In this document: in pieces, positions 44,392 to 52,181 of the stretch | Numbering within the stretch: position 1 is the first letter of the stretch | Layout of the letters: each line of letters opens with the position of its first letter | DNA from: Oceanicola sp. 22II-s10i | Lineage (GTDB): Bacteria > Pseudomonadota > Alphaproteobacteria > Rhodobacterales > Rhodobacteraceae | DNA: 64,000 bases | Assembly (NCBI RefSeq): GCF_002210105.1 | Contig: NZ_AQQU01000001.1 | Location: forward strand, 1,090,501-1,154,500 | Direction of reading: 5' to 3' | Translations under genes and position numbers: made by a program | The notes under the pieces: model-generated | Seen by the model: only the letters and a program-made list of their open reading frames with translations | What the model was told of the DNA's origin: nothing | The model's database searches: none

Positions 44392-45294
44392 TCAGTCGGC
44401 GAGATGCGACTCGCCGCGCGCACGGGCAAGCGCGATCTGCTTCTGGCGCTCGCGGAAGCGGGTCTTGTCGGCCTCGGACGTCTCGTCCACGCAGAGGTGA
44501 CAGGCCACGCCCTCCTCGTACTCGGGCCGAGCACGGTCCTCGGGCAGGATCGGGCGGCGGCAGGCGTGGCAGAGGATGTGCGGACCCTCGGTCAGCCCGT
44601 GGCCGACGCTGACGCGGCGGTCGAAGACGAAGCATTCGCCCTGCCAGAGGCTGTCCTGCTCCGGCACCTCCTCGAGGTATTTCAGGATGCCGCCCTTGAG
44701 GTGATAGACCTCCTCCACCCCCTGGCTCAGCAGCCAGTTCGTGGACTTCTCGCAGCGGATGCCGCCGGTGCAGAACATCGCGATCCGCTTGTTGTGGAAC
44801 CGGTCGCGGTTCGCCGCCCACCACGCGGGGAAGTCGCGGAAGCTTTCGGTTTCCGGATCGACCGCGCCCGCGAAGGTGCCGATGGCGACCTCGTAGTCGT
44901 TGCGCGTGTCGATCACCGCAACGTCCGGGGCGGAGATCAGCGCGTTCCATTCGGCGGGCTCGACATAGTGCCCGACGCTGGCGCGGGGATCGACGCCGGG
45001 CTGGCCCATCGTCACGATCTCCTGCTTCAGCCGGACCTTCATCCGGGCGAAAGGCTTGGCGGCGGCGGTGCTTTCCTTCCACTCCAGACCCGCGCAGCCG
45101 GGCAGGGCGCGGATATGGGCCAGCACCGCGTCGATGCCATTGCGCGGGCCCGCGATGGTGCCGTTGATCCCCTCGGCGGCCAGCAGCAGCGTCCCGCAGA
45201 CGCCTTCGGCCTCGCACAGCGCGGCCAGCGGCGCGCGCAGCGCGGCAGGGTCTTCGAAACGCGTGAAGTGATACAGGGCGGCGACGGTGAACAT
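44392..45294 (-). CDS. trhO: tRNA uridine(34) hydroxylase TrhO (rhodanese-like)
   Basis: Oxygen-dependent enzyme making 5-hydroxyuridine at the tRNA wobble position (first step to cmo5U/mo5U). The 300-residue protein has the YceA/TrhO N-terminal domain ([20 protein letters not shown]), a rhodanese domain with the catalytic Cys175 in [14 protein letters not shown], and the C-terminal cysteine-rich tail [27 protein letters not shown]. Length is close to the family norm. Confidence 0.94.
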   Translation of the reverse strand: MFTVAALYHFTRFEDPAALRAPLAALCEAEGVCGTLLLAAEGINGTIAGPRNGIDAVLAHIRALPGCAGLEWKESTAAAKPFARMKVRLKQEIVTMGQPGVDPRASVGHYVEPAEWNALISAPDVAVIDTRNDYEVAIGTFAGAVDPETESFRDFPAWWAANRDRFHNKRIAMFCTGGIRCEKSTNWLLSQGVEEVYHLKGGILKYLEEVPEQDSLWQGECFVFDRRVSVGHGLTEGPHILCHACRRPILPEDRARPEYEEGVACHLCVDETSEADKTRFRERQKQIALARARGESHLAD

Positions 45295-45348
45295 GGCGCC
45301 CAGATAGACCCCGGTCCGCGTTCCCGCAAGCGCGGGCGTGTCGCAGGT

Positions 45349-45888
45349 TCAGCCGGCGCGGGCGATCGCCTCGGCCAGCATGTCGAGCTCCTTGCGCAGG
45401 CGCTTGCGCGTCCGCTCGTCCTCGATCCGGCCGTCCTTCACCAGATCGCCGGATTGCGCCACCGCCGCCTCTGGCCCCGTCAGCATCGCCGCGCCGATCA
45501 CCGACAGTGTCTGGCGCAGGTGGTAGTTCGCGAGCGCGCCCCCGCGCATCCCCGTCGACTGGGACACGATGGCCGTCGGCTTGCCCCGGAACGGCATGTC
45601 CAGCTCGGTCGAGATCCAGTCGAGCGCGTTCTTCAGCACGCCCGAGAACGACCGGTTGTATTCCGGCGTCACGATCAGCACGCCATCCGCTGCGCGCACC
45701 TTGTCGGCAAGGTCGATCACCAGCCGGGGCGAGCCGTCTTCCTTCAGGTCTTCGTTGTAGAGCGGCAGGTCGCCGATGCTCAGCCGCTCGATCTCCATCC
45801 CCTCGGGGCGAAGTTCGATCAGCGTGTCCATCACGACGCCCGAATAGGCGGCGCGGCGCAGCGATCCGACGAAACCGGCGATTTTCAT
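45349..45888 (-). CDS. NADPH-dependent FMN reductase family protein
   Basis: A 179-residue flavodoxin-fold protein of the ChrR/azoreductase type. ATG 45888 is preferred over 45894 since GGAAGG has proper spacing only to the former. Motifs: IAGFVGSLRRAAYSG (FMN phosphate loop), DLPLYNEDLKEDG, VTPEYNRSFSGVLKNALDWIS and SQSTGMRGGALANYHLRQTL. It reduces quinones, chromate or flavins with NAD(P)H in related species. Cytoplasmic, monocistronic as far as seen. Confidence 0.92.
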   Translation of the reverse strand: MKIAGFVGSLRRAAYSGVVMDTLIELRPEGMEIERLSIGDLPLYNEDLKEDGSPRLVIDLADKVRAADGVLIVTPEYNRSFSGVLKNALDWISTELDMPFRGKPTAIVSQSTGMRGGALANYHLRQTLSVIGAAMLTGPEAAVAQSGDLVKDGRIEDERTRKRLRKELDMLAEAIARAG

Positions 45889-45959
45889 TGTCATCCTTCC
45901 AGACTGGTCCGCCGTCAGGATAGCGCAGGGCAGGGGACGGGCAACCGCAGGCGGCGCGG

Positions 45960-46331
45960 TCAGGCCACGCGGGGCAGCAATCCGACGCGCCGTGCCTTGG
46001 GATCGGCCAGCCGCGCCGCGTCATAGCCCGCCGCCAGCAAAGCGTCACGACCAAGGTCCGGGTTCTGCGCCACGAAGGTCGCGCTGTCCTCGTCGCCCAT
46101 CCGTTCCGCGATCAGGCAGAGGAAGGCCAGCGTCAGCGTCGCGTTGAACTTCTCGGGCGCGCCCGCCGCGCTGGCCGCCGCGCGGATCGCACTGGCATAG
46201 CGGTGCGCGGCCTCGAAGAACTCCCACCGTTTCAGCGCCGCATGGGCGGTGCCCAGATGCACCGCGTGGCCGAAGCCGGTGCAGGGCAAGACGCCCCCGG
46301 CCATCTCGTCGAGGATGTGGTCGTAATTCAC
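45960..46331 (-). CDS. Small unrecognised helical protein downstream of RHH gene
   Basis: A 123-residue protein starting at GTG 46331, which has a very good GAGGAGGAATT site and overlaps the stop of the RHH gene (GTGA). The sequence has GFGHAVHLGTAHAALKRWEF and EKFNATLTLAFLCLIAERM, recalling an uncharacterised family with a conserved H-x2-HL pattern followed by a T-rich helix. No membrane segment. The overlap with a DNA-binding-like protein is reminiscent of toxin-antitoxin pairs, but no toxin motif is seen. Confidence 0.7.
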   Translation of the reverse strand: MNYDHILDEMAGGVLPCTGFGHAVHLGTAHAALKRWEFFEAAHRYASAIRAAASAAGAPEKFNATLTLAFLCLIAERMGDEDSATFVAQNPDLGRDALLAAGYDAARLADPKARRVGLLPRVA

Positions 46332-46576
46332 CGGAATTCCTCCTCCAGCCCGTGCGCATCCTCCGAGGTCAGGCTGAACCCGTAGACCTCGCTCAGCTGC
46401 GCGATCTTCGCGCGTGTTTCCTCGCGAAAGACCTGTTTCCCGTCGAAGGCGTGCAGGACCATGCATTCGACAAGCTCCGACATCGACATGTCGAGATACT
46501 CCGCCGTGCCCTTCAGCACCTTCACCATCCGTTTTTCCAGCCTCAGGCCGGTCTGCATGCGTTCGATCTTGGCCAT
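46328..46576 (-). CDS. Small ribbon-helix-helix-like protein
   Basis: An 82-residue protein. IERMQTGLRLEKRMVKVLKGTAEYLDMSMSELVECMVLHAF has the pattern of an RHH (MetJ/Arc) fold: a short basic beta strand, two helices joined by MSMSE. The C-terminal part is Glu/Lys-rich. It starts at ATG 46576, and TGTCATGACA lies 22 bases upstream. It probably binds DNA as a dimer and represses its own two-gene unit. Confidence 0.7.
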   Translation of the reverse strand: MAKIERMQTGLRLEKRMVKVLKGTAEYLDMSMSELVECMVLHAFDGKQVFREETRAKIAQLSEVYGFSLTSEDAHGLEEEFR

Positions 46577-46597
46577 GCGCAAAGGATGACCGATTCG

Positions 46598-46607
46598 TGT
46601 CATGACA
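46598..46607. promoter_or_regulatory. Palindrome upstream of the RHH gene
   Basis: TGTCATGACA, a perfect 10-base palindrome, with a direct repeat GACAACA-A-GACAACA overlapping and following it on the plus strand. Short symmetric plus tandem sites are typical of RHH operators. It also lies 79 bases upstream of pncA on the other strand. Confidence 0.45.
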
Positions 46608-46685
46608 ACAAGACAACACATGCAGCCGCATTGACGCCCGCCCCCCACCTTGCCACCTTCGCACCAGCAGCAGAGAGGTAGAGCC

Positions 46686-47282
46686 ATGTCCCGCGCCCTG
46701 ATCGTGATCGACGTCCAGAACGACTTCTGCCCCGGCGGCGCGCTGGCCGTGGCGGGCGGGGACGAGATCGTGCCGGGCATCAATGCGCTGATGGCCGAAT
46801 TCGACGCCGTGATCCTGACGCAGGACTGGCACCCGGCGGGCCATTCCTCCTTCGCCTCCTCGCATCCCGGCAAGGAACCCTTCGGCACGGTGGAAATGCC
46901 TTACGGCACGCAGGTGCTCTGGCCCGATCACTGCGTGCAGGGCACGGCGGGTTCGGCGTTCCATGCGTTGCTCGACACCGACCGCGCGGACCTGATCGTC
47001 CGCAAGGGCTACAACCCGGCGATCGACAGCTACTCCGCCTTTTTCGAGAACGACCACTCCACGCCCACGGGGCTCGAGGGCTACCTGAGAACGCGCGGCC
47101 TCACCGACCTGACGATGGTCGGCCTTGCCACCGATTTCTGCGTGAACTTCTCGGCTGTGGACGCGGCGAAGCTGGGCTTCACGGTCACGGTCCAGAACCA
47201 GCTCTGCTGGGCGATTGACCTCGATGGGTCGCTGGCCGCGGCGCAGGAGGGGATGCTGACGGCCGGTGTGACGCTGGTCTGA
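46686..47282 (+). CDS. pncA: Nicotinamidase
   Basis: Hydrolyses nicotinamide to nicotinate for NAD salvage; also activates pyrazinamide. The 198-residue protein has D9 in LIVIDVQNDFCPGG, metal ligands in TQDWHPAGHSSFASSHPG, Lys107 in IVRKGYN and the nucleophile Cys152 in LATDFCVNFSA, completing the Asp-Lys-Cys triad. pncB lies about 700 bases downstream on the same strand, so both salvage steps are encoded close together. Confidence 0.95.
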   Translation: MSRALIVIDVQNDFCPGGALAVAGGDEIVPGINALMAEFDAVILTQDWHPAGHSSFASSHPGKEPFGTVEMPYGTQVLWPDHCVQGTAGSAFHALLDTDRADLIVRKGYNPAIDSYSAFFENDHSTPTGLEGYLRTRGLTDLTMVGLATDFCVNFSAVDAAKLGFTVTVQNQLCWAIDLDGSLAAAQEGMLTAGVTLV

Positions 47283-47286
47283 CGGC

Positions 47287-47820
47287 TCAGAACCCCGCCA
47301 CGTCGGACCGCACGACAACCAGCGCGATCGCCCCGGCAAAAATCGCCAGCCGGGCGAAGGTGTTCGACATCAGCCGCGAGATGAGCGAGACCGGCTGGTC
47401 CAGCCGCGCCAGCGGCATCGCACCCAGTTCCGACGGCACAGCCGCCCGCACCTCGGGCTCCGGCATCGCAGGTCCTTCGACCGCCCGCGCCCGCGCCACG
47501 TTGTAGAGAAACCCGTCGACCGAGAACCCGCCCCAGTCCAGCCGCGCGACGTTGCCGCCCAGCCCCAGCAACCCGCGCTCCACGCGCTCGGCCACCGAGG
47601 TGCGCCAGTGCCGCTCACCCGCCCGGAACGTGCCGACCGGATCCACGCGCCCGGACACCTCCAGCCGGAACCCGGCCTTGACGAAGACGTCGCGCACATC
47701 CGCGCCGGCCCGCGACAGCGCCGCCACCGTCTCCGCATCGCGGAACCGCGCGACGGCACGCGCGCTCCCCGCGCGGTGCGGGTCGCATTCCAGGTCGATG
47801 TCGAAATCGTAGGACGGCAT
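47287..47820 (-). CDS. Uncharacterised protein with C-terminal membrane anchor
   Basis: A 177-residue protein, not recognised. It starts YDFDIDLECDPHRAGSARAVARFRDAE, has an Arg-rich middle (SVAERVERGLLGLGGNVARLDWGGFSVDGFLYNVARAR) and one C-terminal hydrophobic segment (FARLAIFAGAIALVVVRSDVAGF), so the bulk may be cytoplasmic and tail-anchored. The frame extends upstream of ATG 47820, but the MPSYDF start fits best. It lies between pncA and pncB on the opposite strand. Confidence 0.6.
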   Translation of the reverse strand: MPSYDFDIDLECDPHRAGSARAVARFRDAETVAALSRAGADVRDVFVKAGFRLEVSGRVDPVGTFRAGERHWRTSVAERVERGLLGLGGNVARLDWGGFSVDGFLYNVARARAVEGPAMPEPEVRAAVPSELGAMPLARLDQPVSLISRLMSNTFARLAIFAGAIALVVVRSDVAGF

Positions 47821-47983
47821 GGCTTGGCCTCTCAGCAAGACCTTCAACGTCCCCCACGATACAGGCGAAAATCGGGCGAATCCCGACGCACGGGGAATAA
47901 TCCCCACCTGTGTCCCCCGTGCCCATCGACTTGCCAGCCGGTCACAGCCTGATAACCATGGGTCAACAATGCCGGAGCCCATG

Positions 47984-49276
47984 ATGACCGATCTCGCCAC
48001 CCGTGTCTGGAATCACCGCTGGAAGATCGACCCGATCGTCCGCTCCCTGATCGACACGGATTTCTACAAGCTGCTGATGTGCCAGTCGGTTTTCCGCAAC
48101 AAGCCTGACACCACCGTCACCTTCTCGCTGATCAACCGCTCCAAGCATGTCCCCCTCGCCAAGCTGATCGACGAGGGCGAGCTGCGCGAACAGCTGGACC
48201 ATGTCCGCTCCCTCTCGCTCACCCGCGGCGAATCCACATGGCTGCGCGGCAACATGTTCTACGGCAAGCGCCAGATGTTCCGCCCCGACTTCATGGAGTG
48301 GTTCGAGGGCCTGCGCCTGCCGCCCTACCACCTCGAACGGGTCGGAGATCAGTACGAGCTGACCTTCGAGGGCAAGTGGCACGAGGTCATGCTCTGGGAA
48401 ATCCCCGCCCTCGCCATCCTGATGGAGCTGCGCGGCCGCGCCATCCTCGACACCATGGCCAAGTTCGAGCTTCAGGTCCTCTACGCCCGCGCGATGACCA
48501 AGATCTGGGAAAAGATCGAACGGCTGAACCAGCTCGACGGGCTGCGGATCGCGGATTTCGGCACGCGGCGGCGGCATTCCTTCCTCTGGCAGGACTGGTG
48601 CGTGCAGGCGATGATCGAGGGGCTGGGGCCCAAGTTCACCGGCACCTCCAACTGCCTGATCGCCCGCCTGCGCGACCTCGAGGCGGTCGGCACCAACGCC
48701 CATGAACTGCCGATGGTCTATTCCGCGCTGGCCGGGGACGACGCGGCGCTGGCCCGCGCGCCCTACGACGTGCTGGCCGACTGGCACGAGGAGCACGACG
48801 GCAACCTGCGCATCATCCTGCCCGACACCTACGGCACCAAGGGCTTCCTCGACCGCGCGCCGGACTGGCTGGCCGGGTGGACGGGGATCCGGATCGATTC
48901 CGGCGACCCGGCTGTGGGGGCCGAGACCGCCATCGACTGGTGGCGCTCGCGCGGAGAGAACCCGCGCGACAAGCTCGTCATTTTCTCGGACGGTCTGGAT
49001 GTGGAGAAGATCGAGGAGCTGCACCGCCAGTTCTCGGGCCGCGTCCGAGTGTCCTTCGGCTGGGGGACGCTGCTGACCAACGATTTCCGCGGGCTGGTGC
49101 CGGGGGACGCTTTGGCCCCGTTCTCACTGGTGTGCAAGGCGGTGTCGGCGGACGGACGGCCCACGGTGAAGCTGTCGGACAACCCCGAGAAGGCCATGGG
49201 GCCGGCGGACGAGGTCGCCCGGTACAAGCGGGTGTTCGGGGTGGGGGAGCAGGAGCGGATGGAGGTTGTGGTTTAG
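47984..49276 (+). CDS. pncB: Nicotinate phosphoribosyltransferase
   Basis: Converts nicotinate and PRPP to nicotinate mononucleotide, second step of NAD salvage. From ATG 47984 (GGAG six bases upstream) the protein has 430 residues, normal length. Motifs: SLIDTDFYKLLMCQ, LWEIPALAILMELRGR, IADFGTRRRHSFLWQD, FTGTSNCLIAR and IRIDSGDPAVGAE with GLDVEKIEEL. ATG 47981 or 47969 are possible longer starts. Confidence 0.96.
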   Translation: MTDLATRVWNHRWKIDPIVRSLIDTDFYKLLMCQSVFRNKPDTTVTFSLINRSKHVPLAKLIDEGELREQLDHVRSLSLTRGESTWLRGNMFYGKRQMFRPDFMEWFEGLRLPPYHLERVGDQYELTFEGKWHEVMLWEIPALAILMELRGRAILDTMAKFELQVLYARAMTKIWEKIERLNQLDGLRIADFGTRRRHSFLWQDWCVQAMIEGLGPKFTGTSNCLIARLRDLEAVGTNAHELPMVYSALAGDDAALARAPYDVLADWHEEHDGNLRIILPDTYGTKGFLDRAPDWLAGWTGIRIDSGDPAVGAETAIDWWRSRGENPRDKLVIFSDGLDVEKIEELHRQFSGRVRVSFGWGTLLTNDFRGLVPGDALAPFSLVCKAVSADGRPTVKLSDNPEKAMGPADEVARYKRVFGVGEQERMEVVV

Positions 49277-49291
49277 GGAGTTGGTATTCGA

Positions 49292-50191
49292 TTACGCAAT
49301 TTGAGCAATGACTTCAGCTGCTACAAGCGCGGCATTGGTCATCGACATAGACTTCCAATCAGATGGCAATAGCTCAGTTTGTGACTTCCTACCTGCGTAG
49401 TCTGAGATGCCTCGGATGGCTATCCCGGAACAACTGGAGCCAACGCCATATAAGCTGGATGCGCTTATCGCAGAGAAAAATCCGAATGTCTCCATGTCGA
49501 TGACCGTAGACTTACGGCTAACAGCGGCAGTCAAACGATTTATGAAGTTGCGATAAGAAACGCTATCGACGACCATGCCGCACGAAAAGATGTCTTCATC
49601 AAGGTGAAGTTTTGGATCTCGAAGCGAAATCACTTCAGCTTCAGATGAGAGTGAGACTGATTCGGGGTGTCCCTTCCGCAGCCTTGAAATTACGTCGTCA
49701 AAAGTTACCCCAGCTACAGCCTCTAGAATTCGTGGAGAAATCAACTGGGTTTCTAATTCAGCGCACAACACGTTGTTACGCAAGAACAATTCTTCGCTTG
49801 CATGTTCATTTACTCGGACCTGATAGTCCTGCTGGCCTTCCTCGGAAACCTTGTCATAAAGGCGAAATACAGCCTTTCTAGGCACCACCACGTCGCCAAG
49901 TTGTACCTTTTTAGGATCTAGACTTGCGGCAGTGCCGACCAGCAGCATAACGGAAGGTTGGTGCGCAGAAATAATACTTCCGGCCAATGCGGAAGCTGCC
50001 ATATGACCCATTTGGCCAGCGGTTCTCAACAGTAACCGCTTCTCTCCTGTCCTGCCCTCGACCCTGTAAATCTGGGAGTAGGGATTGTCAGCGTCACTTA
50101 TTCGTTCGAATCTCTCTCGAAAAACAGATTGAACAACAGCCAACTCCTCAACCTTGGCGCACATGAGCGCCATGTCAAATCTTTTGAACAT
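49292..50191 (-). CDS. Nucleoside phosphorylase/MTAN-fold nucleosidase in AT-rich insert
   Basis: A 299-residue protein of the PNP_UDP_1 superfamily, nearest in motif to MTA/SAH nucleosidases. E16 in CAKVEELAVV, GTAASLDPKKVQLGDVVVP (86-104), IDMETFGFFSAI (231-242) and IRGISDYAGRKS with the catalytic-type Asp264 are all in place, so it should be active on a nucleoside or nucleotide. The long acid-rich insert (residues 110-200) is not in E. coli MTAN. Codon use and base composition differ from neighbours. It follows a 126-residue protein after 7 bases. Similar domains act as effectors in prokaryotic conflict systems. Confidence 0.85.
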   Translation of the reverse strand: MFKRFDMALMCAKVEELAVVQSVFRERFERISDADNPYSQIYRVEGRTGEKRLLLRTAGQMGHMAASALAGSIISAHQPSVMLLVGTAASLDPKKVQLGDVVVPRKAVFRLYDKVSEEGQQDYQVRVNEHASEELFLRNNVLCAELETQLISPRILEAVAGVTFDDVISRLRKGHPESVSLSSEAEVISLRDPKLHLDEDIFSCGMVVDSVSYRNFINRLTAAVSRKSTVIDMETFGFFSAISASSLYGVGSSCSGIAIRGISDYAGRKSQTELLPSDWKSMSMTNAALVAAEVIAQIA

Positions 50192-50198
50192 AGTGCCT

Positions 50199-50579
50199 TC
50201 AGTTTGGTCTGAAAATTGCTCCGCCGAACTGTACGTATACTATCGAAACCTCCTCGCAAAGCTTTTTAAACTCACTTCCGACAAAGAACTGCTTCATTCT
50301 TTCTGAGTTCTCTTTCGACAAAGGTGGAAGTGAGAAGAATATCTTCAGGCATGAGGGGACAGCCTTCTCTATCTCCGGGTAGCTACCAACTAAGGAGAAA
50401 ACGGCAGATTGATAGAAACGCACCCTGCTCCCAACGTAGTCAGGGTCGATTGGATCATCGAACACTACAACGTGCCTAGTCGAGCCTGACGAGGTGAACT
50501 CCACTATCTCGGAGACCATGACTGCCGCCAAGGCTTTCTCGAGGCGCTCGTTGTTTACTGCTGGGTCAAAGAATGTCAT
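50199..50579 (-). CDS. Unrecognised 126-residue protein paired with the nucleosidase
   Basis: I do not recognise this protein. It is a soluble, mixed alpha/beta-looking sequence: IVEFTSSGSTRHVVVFDDP, VRFYQSAVFSLVGSYPEIEKAVP, SLPPLSKENSERMKQFFVGSEF and a hydrophobic end VSIVYVQFGGAIFRPN. No signal peptide or metal motif. Its stop overlaps the GAAGG ribosome-binding site of the nucleosidase gene, a sign of coupled expression. Base composition is AT-richer than the chromosome. It may be a sensor, inhibitor or specificity partner for the nucleosidase. Confidence 0.7.
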   Translation of the reverse strand: MTFFDPAVNNERLEKALAAVMVSEIVEFTSSGSTRHVVVFDDPIDPDYVGSRVRFYQSAVFSLVGSYPEIEKAVPSCLKIFFSLPPLSKENSERMKQFFVGSEFKKLCEEVSIVYVQFGGAIFRPN

Positions 50580-50835
50580 AGGATGCTCGAATTATTGTTG
50601 CCCATCTTTCCCGACACATCCAAACAATCTTAGAACTTAAATGTTCCCGATCGGTTGATACTGCATCGTGCGACCATGCTAACGCAACTACTACATCTTT
50701 TGTTAGTTTTGGTGTGCGTGGGGCTATATGTTGATTCACGTTAGGCAAAGTGTTGCCAGGAAGACTCGAATCATTCACTTGGCATGTACTTTGACTTGCT
50801 TCATTTACGAAGGCGAAGTTGATCACCGCTCCCAC
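50566..50835 (-). CDS. Doubtful 89-codon ORF at the head of the AT-rich cassette
   Basis: Open frame from GTG 50835, overlapping the arfB end by 13 bases and the next ORF by 14. The product (MGAVINFAFVNEASQSTCQV ...) resembles nothing I know and has no clear domain. The overlap with the 126-residue gene, whose own ribosome-binding site is weak, would allow translational coupling. It may equally be the untranslated leader and promoter of the cassette. Confidence 0.25.
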   Translation of the reverse strand: MGAVINFAFVNEASQSTCQVNDSSLPGNTLPNVNQHIAPRTPKLTKDVVVALAWSHDAVSTDREHLSSKIVWMCRERWATIIRASYDIL

Positions 50836-51236
50836 CCTCTCCCTTCCTTAACCTCCCCCCGCGCCTTCTTCTCCTCCAGCCGTCGCCGCTTCTGCCCCAA
50901 CGGCACCTTCGTCTTCACCCGCCGCTTCGGCGCCACCGTCGCCTGCCGCACCAGCTCCGCCAGCCGGTCCCGGGCGATCTCCCGGTTCCTCGCCTGCGAG
51001 CGTTCCTCCGAGACCTGGATCACCACCGCCCCGTCCTTGGTCCAGCGCCGTCCCGCCAGCCGCTTCAGCCGCGCCTTGACCGGCGGCGGCAGCGAGGGCG
51101 AGCGCTCCGCCTCGAAGCGCAGCTCGACCGCCGTGGACACCTTGTTCACGTTCTGCCCGCCGGGACCCGAGGCGCGGATGAACTGCTCCGTCATCTCCCA
51201 GTCCTGCAGGCTGATCTGATCCGTGATCCTCAGCAC
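50823..51236 (-). CDS. arfB: Alternative ribosome-rescue factor B (peptidyl-tRNA hydrolase)
   Basis: Releases peptides from non-stop ribosomes. The start is GTG 51236, with GGAG eight bases upstream; the 137-residue product then begins with VLRITDQISLQDWEMTEQF, the family N-terminus. The RF-1-type catalytic loop is FIRASGPGGQNVNKVSTAVELRF (GGQ). The C-terminus is a basic tail (PKRRVKTKVPLGQKRRRLEEKKARGEVKEGRG) that enters the mRNA channel. An unusual structured leader precedes the gene. Confidence 0.94.
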   Translation of the reverse strand: MLRITDQISLQDWEMTEQFIRASGPGGQNVNKVSTAVELRFEAERSPSLPPPVKARLKRLAGRRWTKDGAVVIQVSEERSQARNREIARDRLAELVRQATVAPKRRVKTKVPLGQKRRRLEEKKARGEVKEGRGWER

Positions 51237-51324
51237 GGGGCCAACTCCTTGCACCGACACGATTACCGACCTGTGGCCTGTGCGATACCGAGGTAATGCC
51301 GATGCCGCAAATGGCAAAGTGAAA

Positions 51325-51351
51325 GGGCCGCCCCGATCTACGGAACGGCCC
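51325..51351 (-). terminator. Strong hairpin terminator upstream of arfB
   Basis: On the minus strand GGGCCGTTCCG and CGGGGCGGCCC form 11 pairs including two G-U, with loop TAGAT, followed by TTTCACTTT. The G-U pairs would be A-C mismatches on the plus strand, so this acts on minus-strand transcripts. Confidence 0.65.
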
Positions 51352-51421
51352 CTCTCGAGATAAGGAGGTGGGGTCGGTTAGGTTGCCCACCAATCCGGTT
51401 GTCATTCAGCCAAGGGCTGCC

Positions 51422-51478
51422 TCAGCTGACCTCCTTCCGGACTGTTCCAACACCTTTCTCCAAAGTCCCAATAGACAC
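51422..51478 (-). CDS. Possible 18-residue leader peptide
   Basis: GTG 51478 has a perfect AAAGGAGGT site at ideal distance. The reading frame encodes 18 residues (MSIGTLEKGVGTVRKEVS) and ends at TGA 51424-51422. The last codons contain the second Shine-Dalgarno sequence. No homologue is known to me. The excellent initiation signal is the only support; it would fit a translated leader controlling the downstream terminator. Confidence 0.35.
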   Translation of the reverse strand: MSIGTLEKGVGTVRKEVS

Positions 51479-51549
51479 TAGAGCACCTCCTTTCTGGTTT
51501 GTTTCGATAAGGGAATCGTCTCACAGATTCGCCGTATCTCCAAACGAAT

Positions 51550-52173
51550 TCAGGCAGGTTTTGCGGTCAATTTGGCGACAACCACACGGAATGGTGCCAA
51601 AGCGATCAAAGCGAGGGCAAGCTTCACCATCCAGTCCGCCACGGCCAGCGAAACCCACAGCGGCAGGGCCGGTCCGACCCCCAGGAGCGGCACCGCCTCG
51701 GTGGCCCAGGAGGTGTCGTTGGTGGGTTCGACAAAGCTCAGCGCGGCCGAGAAGGCGACGGAGAAGAAGATCGCGGTGTCCAGCGACGACCCGACCAGCG
51801 TCGACACCAGCGGCGCCCGCCACCAGCGCCCCTCGCGGAAGCGGTTGAAAACAAAGACATCCGTCAGCTGTGCGACGAGGAAGGCCAGCCCCGATCCAAG
51901 CGCGATGCGGAGGGTGACGAGCGGCCCGAACTCGCCCATGATCTGGGTCCCGATGAGCGAGCAGACGACGCCGACGGCAAAGCCCGCCAGCACCACGCGA
52001 CGCGCGGCGGCGGCCCCATAGACCCGGTTCATCACGTCGGTGACGAGGAAGGCGAAGGGATAGGTGAAGGCGCCCCAGGTCAGCCACTGGCCGAAAAGGA
52101 ACTGGACGAGGATATTCGAGGCCACGACGATCGCGGCCATGGCAAGAATGCCGGGCAGGTGAGTGCGGTTCAT
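51550..52173 (-). CDS. Queuosine precursor transporter (YhhQ/COG1738 family)
   Basis: A 207-residue membrane protein with about six helices, importing preQ0/preQ1 or a related queuine precursor for tRNA modification. Motifs: NILVQFLFGQWLTWGAFTYPFAFLVTDVMNRVYG, ARRVVLAGF, GSGLAFLVAQLTDVFVFNRFR, LVGSSLDTAIFFSVAF and VADWMVKLALAL. The ATG at 52173 is directly preceded by a preQ1-I type aptamer, which supports both the function and a translational control of this gene. Confidence 0.9.
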   Translation of the reverse strand: MNRTHLPGILAMAAIVVASNILVQFLFGQWLTWGAFTYPFAFLVTDVMNRVYGAAAARRVVLAGFAVGVVCSLIGTQIMGEFGPLVTLRIALGSGLAFLVAQLTDVFVFNRFREGRWWRAPLVSTLVGSSLDTAIFFSVAFSAALSFVEPTNDTSWATEAVPLLGVGPALPLWVSLAVADWMVKLALALIALAPFRVVVAKLTAKPA

Positions 52174-52181
52174 GATGAAGC

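Larger units (their letters stand above)
51237..51549 (-). other. 313-base structured leader/non-coding stretch upstream of arfB
   Basis: Read on the minus strand this stretch holds: an A-rich segment; AAAGGAGGTG (51493-51484) before an 18-codon ORF; a second GGAAGGAGGT (51438-51429); the complementary CCACCTCCTT (51371-51362); and a terminator (51351-51325). It ends 88 bases before the arfB start. A longer frame opened by an ATG at 51405 runs through the terminator into arfB out of frame and is not credible as a gene. A small RNA or attenuator is the best reading. Confidence 0.5.

Noticed and set aside
45960-46576. Calling the RHH pair a toxin-antitoxin system
   Set aside because: Layout fits, but the downstream protein has no known toxin fold or catalytic motif, so it is left as unassigned.
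50848-51405. ORF starting at ATG 51405 upstream of and overlapping arfB
   Set aside because: It runs through the terminator hairpin and through arfB in another frame; product is low-complexity after about 30 residues.
51401-51440. Resemblance of GTCCGGAAGGAGGTCAGC to the SRP RNA (4.5S) loop
   Set aside because: Only the GGTCCGGAAGG-like part matches; the rest of the helix 8 pairing and the usual length are absent.
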